From: Sulfurimonas sp. SAG-AH-194-C21
GTDB lineage: Bacteria > Campylobacterota > Campylobacteria > Campylobacterales > Sulfurimonadaceae
Assembly: GCF_029215985.1 (NCBI RefSeq)
Contig: NZ_JAEMVC010000023.1
Coordinates: 1 to 34,835 of the forward strand
DNA length: 34,835 nucleotides
Direction: 5' to 3'
Of the stretch, positions 24,345 through 34,052 are shown piece after piece (within the stretch, counting starts at the first letter, position 1; every line of letters begins with the position of its first letter). Both the position numbers and the translations under genes were made by a program. Under the pieces are notes generated by a model, which made no database searches, was not told the DNA's origin, and saw only the letters and a list, made by a program, of their open reading frames with translations.

Positions 24345-26135
24345 TTAGTCCATTTTCAAAACAGACATAAAGGCCTCTTGAGGAAGCTGAACTCTACCTA
24401 TAGACTTCATACGTTTCTTACCAGCTTTTTGTTTTTCTAAAAGTTTACGCTTACGAGTGATATCTCCACCGTAACATTTGGCAGTAACATTTTTACCCAT
24501 AGACTTCACAGTTTCTCTAGCGATTATCTGAGAACCCAAAGAGGCTTGAACAGCAACCTCAAAAAGTTGTCTAGGAATCTGCTCTTTCATGTTCTTAACA
24601 AGTATACGACCACGAGACAAAGCTTGATTACGAGGAACTACAATACTAAGTGCATCAACAGCTTCTCCCGCTACTTTGATATCAAGTTTGACAAGGTCTC
24701 CCACTTTAAACTCAATCGGCTCATAATCAAAAGACGCATAACCCTTTGAGATACTTTTGAGAGTATCGTAAAAATCCATCACGATTTCATTCATAGGTAC
24801 TTCATACTCAAGCATAACTCTATCTTCATTTAGGTAAGTCATCTTCGTTTGAGTACCGCGTTTGTTTATAAGTAGCGTTATGATATTTCCTAAGTACTCA
24901 GCAGGAGTAATTACAGTAGCACGTACATAAGGCTCTTCAATTCTATCAATTCTGTTTACTTCTGGTAGTTGAGAAGGATTTTGAACATTAATAAAATCAC
25001 CATTACTCAAGTAAACGTTATAGATTACAGAGGGTGCAGAAGCTATTAGGTCAAGGTTAAACTCTCTCTCTAAACGCTCTTTGATAACTTCCATATGTAA
25101 CATTCCAAGAAAACCTACACGAAAACCAAAACCAAGTGCTACTGATGTTTCAGGTTCATAAGAGAGAGAACTATCATTAAGTTTGAGTTTATCAAGTGCG
25201 TCACGAAGGTCTTCAAACTTATCTGTGTCAATTGGGAAAATTCCTGCAAATACAAATGGTTTTGCAGGTTCATATTTTCCAACAGGCTCCGCCGTAGGAT
25301 TCCTAACATCAGTAATAGTATCACCAACGTTAATTACACTAACCTCTTTAAGACCAAGAACAACAATCCCAATTTCACCACACTCAATGACTTTAGTCTT
25401 GATTTTTTTCATTGGGTGTGGGTACATTAAGTCTAGTATCTGGTGTTCTTCACCATTAGACATAAGTTTGATATTTTGACCTTTTTTCACAGTACCATCA
25501 AAAACACGTACAAGTGCAAGTGCACCTAAGTACTGATCAAACCAAGAGTCATAAATAATGGCTTTTGTTGTAGCCTCAGGGTCACCAACAGGAGCTGGAA
25601 TTCTGTCAACTATCGCGTCAATAAGTTCACGAATTCCAACACCAGTTTTTGCAGATACTAAACAAGCATCAGTGGCGTCAATTCCGATAGATGTCTCTAT
25701 CTCTTCAGCAACTTTATCAGGATCAGCAGCAGGTAAATCTATCTTGTTTATAACAGGAATAAGTTCAAGGTCATTGTCTAATGCTAAGTAAACATTCGCA
25801 ATAGTTTGAGCCTCAACACCTTGAGCTGCATCTACGATAAGTAAAGCACCATCACTTGATGCGAGAGATTTTGCTACTTCATAAGAGAAGTCAACATGTC
25901 CCGGTGTGTCTATGAGATTAAGAATGTAGTGCTCACCATCTTTGACATAGTCTAAACGCACTGATTGTGCTTTGATGGTAATACCACGTTCTTGCTCGAT
26001 TTCCATAGTGTCCATCATCTGTGTAGACATTTCACGTTCACTTACAGAACCACACTCTTGGATGATACGGTCAGCTAAAGTACTTTTACCATGGTCAATA
26101 TGTGCGATGATAGAGAAGTTTCTAATGTTTTTCAA
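24345..26135 (-). CDS. lepA: Elongation factor 4 (LepA)
   Basis: A ribosome-associated GTPase of 596 residues that affects initiation and back-translocation under stress. G motifs are AHIDHGKST (G1), RGITIK (G2), DTPGH (G3) and NKID (G4) in the first 150 residues. The later [21 protein letters not shown] segment (domain III) and the LepA-specific C-terminal domain with [17 protein letters not shown] are diagnostic. Family length is about 600, so it is complete. It lies eight bases after prs and nine before comF. Confidence 0.97.
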   Translation of the reverse strand: MKNIRNFSIIAHIDHGKSTLADRIIQECGSVSEREMSTQMMDTMEIEQERGITIKAQSVRLDYVKDGEHYILNLIDTPGHVDFSYEVAKSLASSDGALLIVDAAQGVEAQTIANVYLALDNDLELIPVINKIDLPAADPDKVAEEIETSIGIDATDACLVSAKTGVGIRELIDAIVDRIPAPVGDPEATTKAIIYDSWFDQYLGALALVRVFDGTVKKGQNIKLMSNGEEHQILDLMYPHPMKKIKTKVIECGEIGIVVLGLKEVSVINVGDTITDVRNPTAEPVGKYEPAKPFVFAGIFPIDTDKFEDLRDALDKLKLNDSSLSYEPETSVALGFGFRVGFLGMLHMEVIKERLEREFNLDLIASAPSVIYNVYLSNGDFINVQNPSQLPEVNRIDRIEEPYVRATVITPAEYLGNIITLLINKRGTQTKMTYLNEDRVMLEYEVPMNEIVMDFYDTLKSISKGYASFDYEPIEFKVGDLVKLDIKVAGEAVDALSIVVPRNQALSRGRILVKNMKEQIPRQLFEVAVQASLGSQIIARETVKSMGKNVTAKCYGGDITRKRKLLEKQKAGKKRMKSIGRVQLPQEAFMSVLKMD

Positions 26136-26143
26136 TTATTTAC

Positions 26144-27070
26144 CTATTCAAACAGACCGTTAACGCTTTCGTTATGATAAACGCGGCGAATAACTTCTGC
26201 AAAAAGTGGAGCAACTGTTAAGACTTTTATCTTAGAGTTCTCTTTTGTATCAAGTGTGTTTGTAATGATTAACTCATCTAACTCACCATTTTCTAAGTTT
26301 TCATATGCTTTTCCACTAAGAACGCCATGAGTTGCACAAGCCATAACAGAAGTTGCACCCTTGTTCTTAAGAGCTGTTGCTGCTTTAACCATAGTTCCAG
26401 CCGTATCAACCATATCATCAATCATGATTACATCATAACCTTTAACATCACCAATGATTCCCATAACTTCGGATTCGTTTGCTTTTTCACGGCGTTTATC
26501 AACGATAACCATCTCTAAACCCATGCGTTTTGCAAAGTATCTTGCACGAGCAACGCCACCGATATCTGGAGAAGCAATAATCGGATTTTTAAGGTTTTTA
26601 GACTTTATGTAGTGCTCAAAAGTGATACTACCATAAAGATTATCAACTGGAATATCAAAGAAACCTTGAATCTGTCCAGCATGTAAATCCATAGTAACAA
26701 CACGGTCAATACCTGCAGTCTCATAAAGATTCGCTACAAGTTTTGCAGTTATTGGTACACGAGGAGCAGCCTTACGGTCTTGTCTTGCATAACCATAGTA
26801 AGGAACAACTGCTGTAATACTCTGTGCAGATGAACGCTTAAGAGCATCTGTCATTATGAGTAGTTCCATAAGGTTGTCATTTGATGGAGCCCCAGTACTT
26901 TGAACGATAAATACATCGCGACCACGAACAGACTCAGCGATTTGAACTGAAATCTCACCATCACTAAACTTTTTAATATCAGCCTTTCCTAATGGTACAT
27001 CGAGAACTTGACAAATTTCTTTAGCAAACTCTACACTTGCAGAACCTGCAAAAATTTTATAACCGCGCAT
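26144..27070 (-). CDS. prs: Ribose-phosphate pyrophosphokinase
   Basis: Makes PRPP from ribose 5-phosphate and ATP, feeding purine, pyrimidine, histidine and NAD synthesis, several of which have genes in this window. The 308-residue protein begins with FAGSASVEFAKEI, has the ATP-binding YARQDRK stretch, and the PRPP loop DVIMIDDMVDTAGTM near residue 220. It is complete, with AAGGAA as ribosome-binding sequence. A TATAAT box lies about 30 bases upstream. It heads the run prs-lepA-comF. Confidence 0.97.
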   Translation of the reverse strand: MRGYKIFAGSASVEFAKEICQVLDVPLGKADIKKFSDGEISVQIAESVRGRDVFIVQSTGAPSNDNLMELLIMTDALKRSSAQSITAVVPYYGYARQDRKAAPRVPITAKLVANLYETAGIDRVVTMDLHAGQIQGFFDIPVDNLYGSITFEHYIKSKNLKNPIIASPDIGGVARARYFAKRMGLEMVIVDKRREKANESEVMGIIGDVKGYDVIMIDDMVDTAGTMVKAATALKNKGATSVMACATHGVLSGKAYENLENGELDELIITNTLDTKENSKIKVLTVAPLFAEVIRRVYHNESVNGLFE

Positions 27071-27100
27071 GGCAATTCCTTATGGAGAAATAATGTTGCG

Positions 27101-27106
27101 ATTATA
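27101..27106 (-). promoter_or_regulatory. -10 box upstream of prs
   Basis: The minus strand reads GTATATAATCG, with TATAAT about 30 bases before the prs start codon. No convincing -35 was found. It would separate prs-lepA-comF transcription from the upstream TonB receptor. Confidence 0.45.
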
Positions 27107-27146
27107 TACTAAGAGTGCTGAGGAGTTGTTAAAAGTAGAGAATTAG

Positions 27147-29276
27147 TTAAAATCGGTACTTCAACTCAGCAAAAATATTGATGCCTTGCATAGGGTAATC
27201 ATTTATAGGATTAGCATTTGATGGATTAACATATTGTTCATCTAGTAGATTTCTAACAGCTAAAAGAGCTTCAAGTCTAAGTCCAGTTTTGTAGGCAGTA
27301 GAAAGGTTGACTACAGCATAGTCTTTTATTTTTGCTCTAGAATCAGTAAGCTCTCGAGGAATGTCTGCTGTATAAAAAACTTCAGAGTTTATAAACCACT
27401 CTTGACTTATAGAATAGTCAAACATCGCATGAACTAAATGAATAGGAACTTCAGCAACCGCTTGCTTTGTTATAGCATTGTGTGTCCATCGGTAAGCATA
27501 ATCAGCTGAGAGCAACAGTTTACCTGTAGCCTGATAAGATGTTTCTATCTCTACTCCTGCACCATCTTGGTGGCCTATATTATTAAACTGTTTTTGACCA
27601 TTTCCAATTTTTGTTAGGCGTATCAAGTTTTCTGCTTCGTACCAATAGAGATTAAATGAAGTACGGATATCTTTATTTACTCTATAAGTCGTACCAAGTT
27701 CTAGCATATTAATTGTTTCAGGGGCTAAGTTTCTATTTCCAAGTGAGATAGGGTTGTTCTGTACATAAGATTCTGCAAATGCAGGTGCTCTAAATGCACG
27801 ACCATAGAGTAATTTTGTAGTGAATTTTTGTGAGGTATTCCATACTAAACCAATTCTAGGATTGATTGTATCTCCAAAGTCAGAATAATTATCATAACGG
27901 ATACCAGTTGTGAGACTCCAGTCTTTGACAAAACTATATGTATCTTGTGCTGAGAGAAAAAATATCTTTCTTGTCTCATCTTGTATAAAGATGTAAGGTG
28001 TACCTGTAACGTCTGTTAGCATCCCATCTACTATGTTTTGTGTACCATCTAAGATACTTGGCCCAAAATTTTTAGACTCATTAGCTTTATAAGTAGCATA
28101 AGAGTACCCCGTACTTAGACGAATTTTATGATTTGTAAAACTAGAAATAGTGAGAGTGCTTTCATAAGAATATTTATTTATAGCATAACCAGGATTTCCT
28201 ATGACACCATCTGTAAATGTAACAATATTTGCACCGGTAAAAAGATTTCCATCTGAACCTACAGATAAAACTGCACCTGATGGAAAAATATTATATTTAG
28301 CTTGAATGTCTTGATATAAATATGAGAGTTTATTATTCCATTCTACATCACTCATCGGTTGTGAATCATGATTTAAGTCTAATAGAATCTGGGAGTCTTT
28401 AAATTCTCCTTTATTATCAAGTGCATTAGCAACACCAGCTCCTGTTCCTCTCTTTAAAGACCTTGCCCAAAGATTAAGTGAGAAGTTTTCATATACTAAA
28501 TTTAAATTTGCATTGTAAAGTGCATAGTCTGTGTTTAATGCTTCTGGTGATAAAGATGCAGTACTACCAAAGAGACCATCAAAAGTAGTTTGTAAGTCTG
28601 AATCTACTACTCTCGCGTTATCTCCATCGCTACTTGAATAAGAGAGGTTCAAACCCATCTTTATTCCATTCTCATAGACTTCTCCGTAGTTCCCATATGC
28701 TTCTAAGGTGTTAAAAGAACCATAACGTAGACCTACTTGTGAGTTGTTTTTTAGATACTCAGCATCTTTTGTGATGATATTGATAACTCCCGCAAAAGCA
28801 TCAGCCCCATACACAGCTGAACCGGGACCACGAATAACTTCTATGCGTTCAATAGCAGAAGCTGGAAAATGTTGTACAAGAGCAGAACCGGTGAGTAGAC
28901 TATCAATGCTTACACCATTAAGTAGGGTGAGTATTTGAGAGTTTAAATTACTTTTAATCCCACGAATGTCTATATTTATCTGTTGCCCTTCAGCGGATGA
29001 GAGATATGTTTCTAAGCCAGGTACCATTCTCAGTACATCTTGAAGTGTTCTAGCTGAACTTCGTTCTATCTGTTTTGCAGTGATAACAGTAGCAATAGAA
29101 GGCGCTTGAGAGAGTTTTTGGGATGTTCCTGTTGAAGAGACTATTGTGACATTAAGTAACTCTTCTAATGTCATTGATTCAAAATCATCCACTGCTAAAG
29201 ATTTAGTATCTAATGGAGTAGTTGCAAGAAGAAGACTTGAAAGTGATATGGATAGACAAATTAGAGATAGTTTCAT
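27147..29276 (-). CDS. TonB-dependent outer membrane receptor
   Basis: A 709-residue outer membrane protein. It has a signal peptide (about 1-19), a TonB-box-like start (MTLEELLNVTIVSST), a plug domain with SIATVITAKQIERS, TLQDVLRMVPGLE and VIRGPGSAVYGADAFAGVINI, then a 22-strand barrel-type sequence ending in LKYRF with the C-terminal aromatic required by the BAM machine. NLLDEQYV near the end is also standard. The best match in style is the CirA/vitamin B12/iron-complex group, but nothing here identifies the ligand, and no TonB, ExbBD, permease or siderophore gene is nearby. No clear Fur box was seen in the 69 bases upstream; an ATTAG/CTAAT repeat there is short. Confidence 0.93.
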   Translation of the reverse strand: MKLSLICLSISLSSLLLATTPLDTKSLAVDDFESMTLEELLNVTIVSSTGTSQKLSQAPSIATVITAKQIERSSARTLQDVLRMVPGLETYLSSAEGQQINIDIRGIKSNLNSQILTLLNGVSIDSLLTGSALVQHFPASAIERIEVIRGPGSAVYGADAFAGVINIITKDAEYLKNNSQVGLRYGSFNTLEAYGNYGEVYENGIKMGLNLSYSSSDGDNARVVDSDLQTTFDGLFGSTASLSPEALNTDYALYNANLNLVYENFSLNLWARSLKRGTGAGVANALDNKGEFKDSQILLDLNHDSQPMSDVEWNNKLSYLYQDIQAKYNIFPSGAVLSVGSDGNLFTGANIVTFTDGVIGNPGYAINKYSYESTLTISSFTNHKIRLSTGYSYATYKANESKNFGPSILDGTQNIVDGMLTDVTGTPYIFIQDETRKIFFLSAQDTYSFVKDWSLTTGIRYDNYSDFGDTINPRIGLVWNTSQKFTTKLLYGRAFRAPAFAESYVQNNPISLGNRNLAPETINMLELGTTYRVNKDIRTSFNLYWYEAENLIRLTKIGNGQKQFNNIGHQDGAGVEIETSYQATGKLLLSADYAYRWTHNAITKQAVAEVPIHLVHAMFDYSISQEWFINSEVFYTADIPRELTDSRAKIKDYAVVNLSTAYKTGLRLEALLAVRNLLDEQYVNPSNANPINDYPMQGINIFAELKYRF

Positions 29277-29345
29277 TAGCTCTCTTTTTTATTAGATTAA
29301 CTAATACTATCGCAGATAAGATTAAATGAGTTTGAACTTAGAAAA

Positions 29346-30314
29346 CTAAAGTAGTTTTTGTAAACGAATGAGGGTGGAGAGTAAAATCGCCCCCTTATCT
29401 ATATGTGAACTCTTCATCTTCAGCTCACTATCAAGTAGTAACTCGTGGAGTTTAGAGTATGAGAATGGTTTGATTTTTATAGACTGTGTAGCTTTTTCAT
29501 CTACTACAAATTTTGGAGCAGGGTAACCTAAAATCTCTAGTGCATTTGGAGCACCATTTACACGGATATAGATGTTAAACATATAAAGTTGTGTGAGGTA
29601 AGAAGTTATGGCAGTAAGAACTCGTATCTCATCTTCTCCATGCTCTGTAATGTTCTTTAGGTCATCTTTAAAATCTTTTTTAAGGAGTAGCTTTTTTATA
29701 AAATCATCCAAGTTTACTTCGGCTAATCCAAAAACCAGAGAATCTACATCTTTTGTAGTTATAGGTCTATCAAAAACACGGAACTTTTCTATCTCATTGC
29801 AAGAGAGTGCTACATCGTTGTTGTGAATTTGTAAAAGATGCGCTACTGTAAACTTGTCTATATTGACATTCTTCTCTTTTGCTACTTCTAGGACGATATT
29901 TTGTGCTTCATAATCTTTAGGATGGAAAAAACGCACAGCCATCGCTTTTGTTTTGGCGAAGGCTTTTTTGTTGTTGTAAGTTTTATAATCACTTCCGTAG
30001 TAAGCATAAACAAAAATATTGTCAGGGTTTTTCTCACAAAAGCCTAGTAGAATATCTAACTCTTTTTTTGGTACTTTTTTCTCAGACTTTATGACAAGTA
30101 TATTTCTATCTCCAAAAAGAGAACCTTGAGAGAGGTGTGCTTTTGCCGAGTTAAAGTTATACTCATCATGGTAGAAGTTTATGAGGTTTGCATCTTCTAT
30201 ATTTGTTAGCATCTTTGTGTACATATCTATAAGAAAGTTACTTTCACCAAAAAAGACAAAACAGTTGCCCACACTACCACTACGAATGGCAGAGTCTAAC
30301 TCATTTTTATACAT
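29346..30314 (-). CDS. holA: DNA polymerase III delta subunit
   Basis: A 322-residue clamp-loader subunit that opens the sliding clamp. Campylobacterota HolA sequences are divergent; this one has the GNCFVFFGESNFLIDMY opening of the AAA+-like fold, the NIFVYAYYGSD strand, and a late helical domain with YLTQLYMFNIYIR. It lies two bases after rnr and is the last gene of the HDOD-rnr-holA run. The ribosome-binding sequence falls inside the end of rnr. Confidence 0.85.
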   Translation of the reverse strand: MYKNELDSAIRSGSVGNCFVFFGESNFLIDMYTKMLTNIEDANLINFYHDEYNFNSAKAHLSQGSLFGDRNILVIKSEKKVPKKELDILLGFCEKNPDNIFVYAYYGSDYKTYNNKKAFAKTKAMAVRFFHPKDYEAQNIVLEVAKEKNVNIDKFTVAHLLQIHNNDVALSCNEIEKFRVFDRPITTKDVDSLVFGLAEVNLDDFIKKLLLKKDFKDDLKNITEHGEDEIRVLTAITSYLTQLYMFNIYIRVNGAPNALEILGYPAPKFVVDEKATQSIKIKPFSYSKLHELLLDSELKMKSSHIDKGAILLSTLIRLQKLL

Positions 30315-30316
30315 AT

Positions 30317-32251
30317 TTACACATCAACTTTTCCAACAACGATAGCAGTGATTTTTGCACGTGCTATATCTACAGTTTCTAGACGAATCATAACATCTTC
30401 AAAAAGCGCGATGTCTTCGTTTGAAGTTATAAGAACGCGAGCACCTGAAATGGTATCATGAATTTCTGCTTTAACTTCAACTTCTGTGGCAGTTATACGA
30501 GCTTTAAACTCTTTGCCTATGTTTTCATTTGCCCATCTTGCATATTTTCTAGCCATAAACTCATTTTCTATTTTACTTGATTCTCTCTCTTTTTCACTTA
30601 TGGTCATAGCAAGAGCTTCTATATTTCTCAAAACATAAGAACCTTCTTCAGTATCTCCTGCGTTAATAGCTTTTAAAAGACGGTGCACGATAAGGTCAGA
30701 GTATCTACGAATAGGCGAAGTAAAGTGAGTGTACTGCTCAAATCCTAAACCAAAATGCCCCGAATTTAGTGGTGCATATCTCGCTTGCATCTGTGACTGG
30801 ATAATGAGAGTATCGACTTCTGATTCAAGACCCATATCCCTAGCTTGCGTTTGAATATTGGTAATAGTCTCTTTAGTAGAGTTTTTAATCTCTATGTTCA
30901 TACCAATCCCCGCTAACTCTTGATAAAGCGTTTGGAGTTTGTTTTGAGAAGGTGGCTCATGGATTCTAAATATCCCGCGTTCAAACTGTGCAGCAGCTTC
31001 TTTGTTAGCAAGTAACATACAGTCTTCTATAAGTGCATGTGATGGCGTTTCATCTGCTTCATGAGTAGAAACTAAGTTAGACTTCTCATCTATCTTCATA
31101 TCTATCTCAGTAGAACGGAAGTCGTATCCGAGTTTTAAGCGTTTTATTTTTAAACTATCTGTTATATAACGGAGTTTTGTGAGTGAGTCAAAGATTCGTT
31201 CTTCATCTGCGTTTACTGCTTTGAGTTTACCCTCAAAGTAAGCATCTATCTCTTCATAGTTAAAACGGCGTTTAGAGTGGATAAGTGCTTCATATACTTT
31301 TGATTTTTCAACTTCTAATGTTCTAAGATTTAACTTCATCTCAAAAACAAACGCGAGTCTATCAACATGCGGTTGCAAAGAGCACAGAGTCTCAGAGAGT
31401 TGTCGAGGTAACATAGGGATAGAGCGATGTGGTAAGTAGATAGAAAAACTTCTATATATCGCTTCGTTATCTAATGCCCCAAAGGGTTTTATGTATGCAC
31501 TAACATCTGCTATGGCTACATAAAGTGTAGAGTTTTCATCATCCCAACAGATGGCGTCATCATAATCTTTTGCAGTAACAGGGTCAATAGTTGCAAAATC
31601 TAAATCTCGTAAATCTTTTCTATCTTTATGTTCGTCTGCGTTTACAGGTTTAAATGATTTAGCGATTTTAAGTACTTCATCTTCAAATTCATCATGTTTG
31701 TTAAACTGTGCAAGGACAATTTTTTCATCAACTAAAGGGTCACTTATATTACCAAGACATTCTAAAACTTTATTTTCTTGGTTGTCAACTTTAAAAACAT
31801 CACCTGTTTTGTACTTTGCTAACTCATCAGAAGTTAGTTCTGCACCGATAGGAAAGTCTGTTTTTAAATCAACTAAAGCCTTATGGTTGTCTTTAAAAAT
31901 GATGTAAGCGATACTATAGCTCTGCTCACGTCCAACTATCTCAGCTATAGTTGCAGAGGGAGTGCCGCGTTTGCCAAGTAATCGTTTTGCGATGATGAGG
32001 TCACCAGCAGTAGCAATTCCTAAGTCTTCAATGAGAAGGTCACGAATATTCTCACCGATAACATTTAAGTATGCAGTCTCTTTTTGAAGAAGACCTAAAG
32101 TACCTGCACGATATTTAGAATTAAATTTGTACTGATTGTCTTTTTTTGTGAGGTATTTTTTTGCGAGCCATGTTGCAACATATTTGGCTTCATCGGGAGT
32201 AATGTCTAACTCACTCACACCAAGTGTGAGTCGTATAAGGAGAGATTTCAA
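30317..32251 (-). CDS. rnr: Ribonuclease R/RNase II family exoribonuclease
   Basis: A 3'-5' exoribonuclease of 644 residues that degrades structured RNA. The RNB domain is clear: DFATIDPVTAKDYDDAICW holds the four metal-binding aspartates, followed by LYVAIADVSAYI, LPHRSIPMLP and HFTSPIRRYSDL. A short S1-type domain with an EVKAEIHDTISGARV segment closes the protein. It is shorter than enterobacterial RNase R (about 800), as is usual in Campylobacterota, with a reduced N-terminal cold-shock region. The start is TTG with no strong ribosome-binding site; the gene begins six bases after the HDOD stop, so translation may be coupled. Confidence 0.92.
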   Translation of the reverse strand: MKSLLIRLTLGVSELDITPDEAKYVATWLAKKYLTKKDNQYKFNSKYRAGTLGLLQKETAYLNVIGENIRDLLIEDLGIATAGDLIIAKRLLGKRGTPSATIAEIVGREQSYSIAYIIFKDNHKALVDLKTDFPIGAELTSDELAKYKTGDVFKVDNQENKVLECLGNISDPLVDEKIVLAQFNKHDEFEDEVLKIAKSFKPVNADEHKDRKDLRDLDFATIDPVTAKDYDDAICWDDENSTLYVAIADVSAYIKPFGALDNEAIYRSFSIYLPHRSIPMLPRQLSETLCSLQPHVDRLAFVFEMKLNLRTLEVEKSKVYEALIHSKRRFNYEEIDAYFEGKLKAVNADEERIFDSLTKLRYITDSLKIKRLKLGYDFRSTEIDMKIDEKSNLVSTHEADETPSHALIEDCMLLANKEAAAQFERGIFRIHEPPSQNKLQTLYQELAGIGMNIEIKNSTKETITNIQTQARDMGLESEVDTLIIQSQMQARYAPLNSGHFGLGFEQYTHFTSPIRRYSDLIVHRLLKAINAGDTEEGSYVLRNIEALAMTISEKERESSKIENEFMARKYARWANENIGKEFKARITATEVEVKAEIHDTISGARVLITSNEDIALFEDVMIRLETVDIARAKITAIVVGKVDV

Positions 32252-32257
32252 TATATG

Positions 32258-33061
32258 TTAAGCTGTTGCGTTTTCTATTGCGACTTCAAAACTTTCTAAG
32301 TCGAGTGAATACTTTGCTATAAGTTCTTTAGCTTGGGCAGTACTTTCATCTGTAATAACACCATTGATAGGAACAGCAGTACGCACAACATGAAGAATTT
32401 GAGCAGGACGAGTATCAGCTTCATCTGCTTTTGCAGGATTTGTACAGTTTCTGATAACATCAACTAAACCCTCTTCAAATTTCCACTGAGCAAAAATAGT
32501 AGCAGATACTTCCGGAGTATCAACACCAAGTACTTTTCTCTCAGCAGCTTCTACATCACCTAACTCTTTAAGTGCTTCTGTAAACTCATCTTGTTTGTTA
32601 TCAGTCATAATCTGCTGAGCAATAAGAACCTTCCCTATTTCTACAAGAAATGCAGCGGGAGAGAGTACACCAAGAAGTTTGTTCTCTTTACGGATACACC
32701 ATGAAGTCATAAGACCATGCTGCTTTTTAGAAAGTGCAGAGAACATATCGTTTGTAATACCGTAAGGCCCTAGTTCAAGAGTAAAGCTTTTTTTAACAAT
32801 ACTTGCAAGGGCGAAACCACGAACAGTTCCCATACCAAAAAGACCAACAGCTTGGCTAATCGCGTTTATCTCACGAGAAAATCCATAAAGTGGTGAATTT
32901 GCTGCTTTTAAAATATCGGCAGTAAGAAGAGGATCTTTTTCAAGTATTTTAACCATGTCATTAAAACTACTATCTGGATCTTGGTAAACGGCTTCTATCT
33001 GCATTGCAGATTCTGGAAGTGGTGGGAGTTGTTTAATCTTTTTGAGTATTTCTTCAGTCAT
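32258..33061 (-). CDS. HDOD domain signalling protein
   Basis: A 267-residue protein filled by one HDOD domain, a catalytically inactive relative of the HD phosphohydrolase fold. Motifs are LPPLPESAMQI at the start, DPLLTADILKAANSPLYG, SQAVGLFGMGTVRGFAL and, later, LSPAAFLVEIGKVL. No GGDEF, EAL or receiver domain is attached. HDOD proteins usually act as adaptors in motility, quorum and stress signalling, but no partner is evident. It heads the run with rnr and holA, with AGAGAG ahead of its ATG. Confidence 0.9.
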   Translation of the reverse strand: MTEEILKKIKQLPPLPESAMQIEAVYQDPDSSFNDMVKILEKDPLLTADILKAANSPLYGFSREINAISQAVGLFGMGTVRGFALASIVKKSFTLELGPYGITNDMFSALSKKQHGLMTSWCIRKENKLLGVLSPAAFLVEIGKVLIAQQIMTDNKQDEFTEALKELGDVEAAERKVLGVDTPEVSATIFAQWKFEEGLVDVIRNCTNPAKADEADTRPAQILHVVRTAVPINGVITDESTAQAKELIAKYSLDLESFEVAIENATA

Positions 33062-33093
33062 TTTATCTCTCTTTATAGTTATCTTATTCCATT

Positions 33094-33099
33094 ATTATA
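33094..33099 (-). promoter_or_regulatory. -10 box upstream of the HDOD-rnr-holA run
   Basis: The minus strand reads ACTATAAT, with TATAAT 32 bases before the HDOD start codon. It is divergent from the next feature, and both lie in a 118-base gap. No -35 was recognised. Confidence 0.45.
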
Positions 33100-33158
33100 G
33101 TCATTAGATATAAATTCATACTGAATGTTTACAAAAAACTGATATTATTTTTAAAAAT

Positions 33159-33164
33159 TATAAT
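33159..33164 (+). promoter_or_regulatory. -10 box upstream of the 108-residue gene
   Basis: The plus strand reads TTATAATAA, with TATAAT 15 bases before the start codon and AAAGGAAA between them. The short distance gives a very short leader if used. No -35 was recognised. Confidence 0.4.
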
Positions 33165-33179
33165 AAAAGGAAATATAAT

Positions 33180-33506
33180 ATGCAAAGAGATGCTATGTTA
33201 ACACAACTTGGTTACGCACCAAATGAAGCGCTAGTGAAACAGTTAGAAGAGATAGAAAAGAACACAAAAGGTTATGAAAAAATTCAAAAGCATATTATGG
33301 ATTTACATGATCACTTAAAAGTAAATAGCTCTTATGTAGCCCTTTCAAACTCAAAAAACTACTTTAAAATCAAAGTTGAGTCTCAAACAGAAGCACTAGC
33401 AAATGAAGCACATGAAAAAGTGCAACATTTTAGTGAAAAGTTTAAAATTAAAATAGAAAAACTAGCTAAAAAAGAGACATATTATATTATTGGTTTTGAG
33501 CATTAG
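33180..33506 (+). CDS. Hypothetical protein, 108 residues, helical then mixed
   Basis: Not assigned to a family. The first half is helical and charged (QLEEIEKNTKGYEKIQKHI), the second half alternates beta-type stretches (YFKIKVESQT, KIKIEKLAKK) and ends YYIIGFEH. There are no cysteines, no signal peptide and no membrane segment, so it is a small soluble cytosolic protein. The gene has a good ribosome-binding AAAGGAAA and precedes the GreB-like gene by nine bases, so they may be co-transcribed. Confidence 0.75.
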   Translation: MQRDAMLTQLGYAPNEALVKQLEEIEKNTKGYEKIQKHIMDLHDHLKVNSSYVALSNSKNYFKIKVESQTEALANEAHEKVQHFSEKFKIKIEKLAKKETYYIIGFEH

Positions 33507-33515
33507 AGTCTTTTT

Positions 33516-34040
33516 ATGATTGAGCCTATGAGCATAGAAGGATATGACCTTCTAGTCGAAGAGTTTAAGTACCTACTAGAAGAAGAAAAATCAAAAGTTG
33601 CTCAGGAAAAACTTGTAGCAGCAGCACAGGGTGATAGAAGCGAAAATGCGGACTATCATGCGGCAAAAGAGAAGCTGCGTTTTATCGACAAACGACTTTT
33701 TTACCTTAATAAAATGATTCAAAATTCTAAGATAATTGACCCTTCTTTACATAGTCATTCTAAGGTAAGCTTTGGAAGTACCGTGCACATAACGAATATA
33801 GATACAGACGAAGAAGAAGTATACACACTCTGTGGCGTTTTAGAGAGTGAGCCTGAACATGGTCTTATCTCAGTTCACTCCCCGCTAGCAAAAGCGATGA
33901 TAGGAAAAGAGATGAATGATGAGTTTAAACTCAAACTTCCTAATGGTTCTAAAGAATATGAGATTCAAAAGATAGAGTACAAAAATATCTTTTCATTAAA
34001 ACAGAATATTCGTACGAGAAAAGAGTTTGCTTTTCACTAA
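33516..34040 (+). CDS. greB: GreA/GreB family transcript cleavage factor, GreB-like
   Basis: A 174-residue factor that restarts backtracked RNA polymerase by stimulating transcript cleavage. The N-terminal coiled-coil hairpin ends in the acidic tip GDRSENADY (D40, E43), whose wording is closer to E. coli GreB than GreA; KIIDPS and the C-terminal domain with SVHSPLAKAMIGKEM match the GreB fold. The basic C-terminal tail (IRTRKEF) is extended by about 10-15 residues compared with GreB. The first ATG was taken, but the second (codon 5, MSIEGYDLL) aligns well with GreB N-termini. It ends 12 bases from the convergent GGDEF gene. Whether a separate greA exists cannot be seen here. Confidence 0.82.
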   Translation: MIEPMSIEGYDLLVEEFKYLLEEEKSKVAQEKLVAAAQGDRSENADYHAAKEKLRFIDKRLFYLNKMIQNSKIIDPSLHSHSKVSFGSTVHITNIDTDEEEVYTLCGVLESEPEHGLISVHSPLAKAMIGKEMNDEFKLKLPNGSKEYEIQKIEYKNIFSLKQNIRTRKEFAFH

Positions 34041-34052
34041 AAGACTACATTT

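Noticed and set aside
24546..26163. Several open frames on the plus strand opposite lepA, the longest about 98 codons
   Set aside because: They lie wholly inside a clearly conserved gene, have no ribosome-binding sites, and read as low-complexity S/I/T-rich shadows of lepA codon use.
29277..29345. Fur box upstream of the TonB receptor
   Set aside because: Only a five-base ATTAG/CTAAT repeat is seen, far from a 19-base Fur-type consensus.
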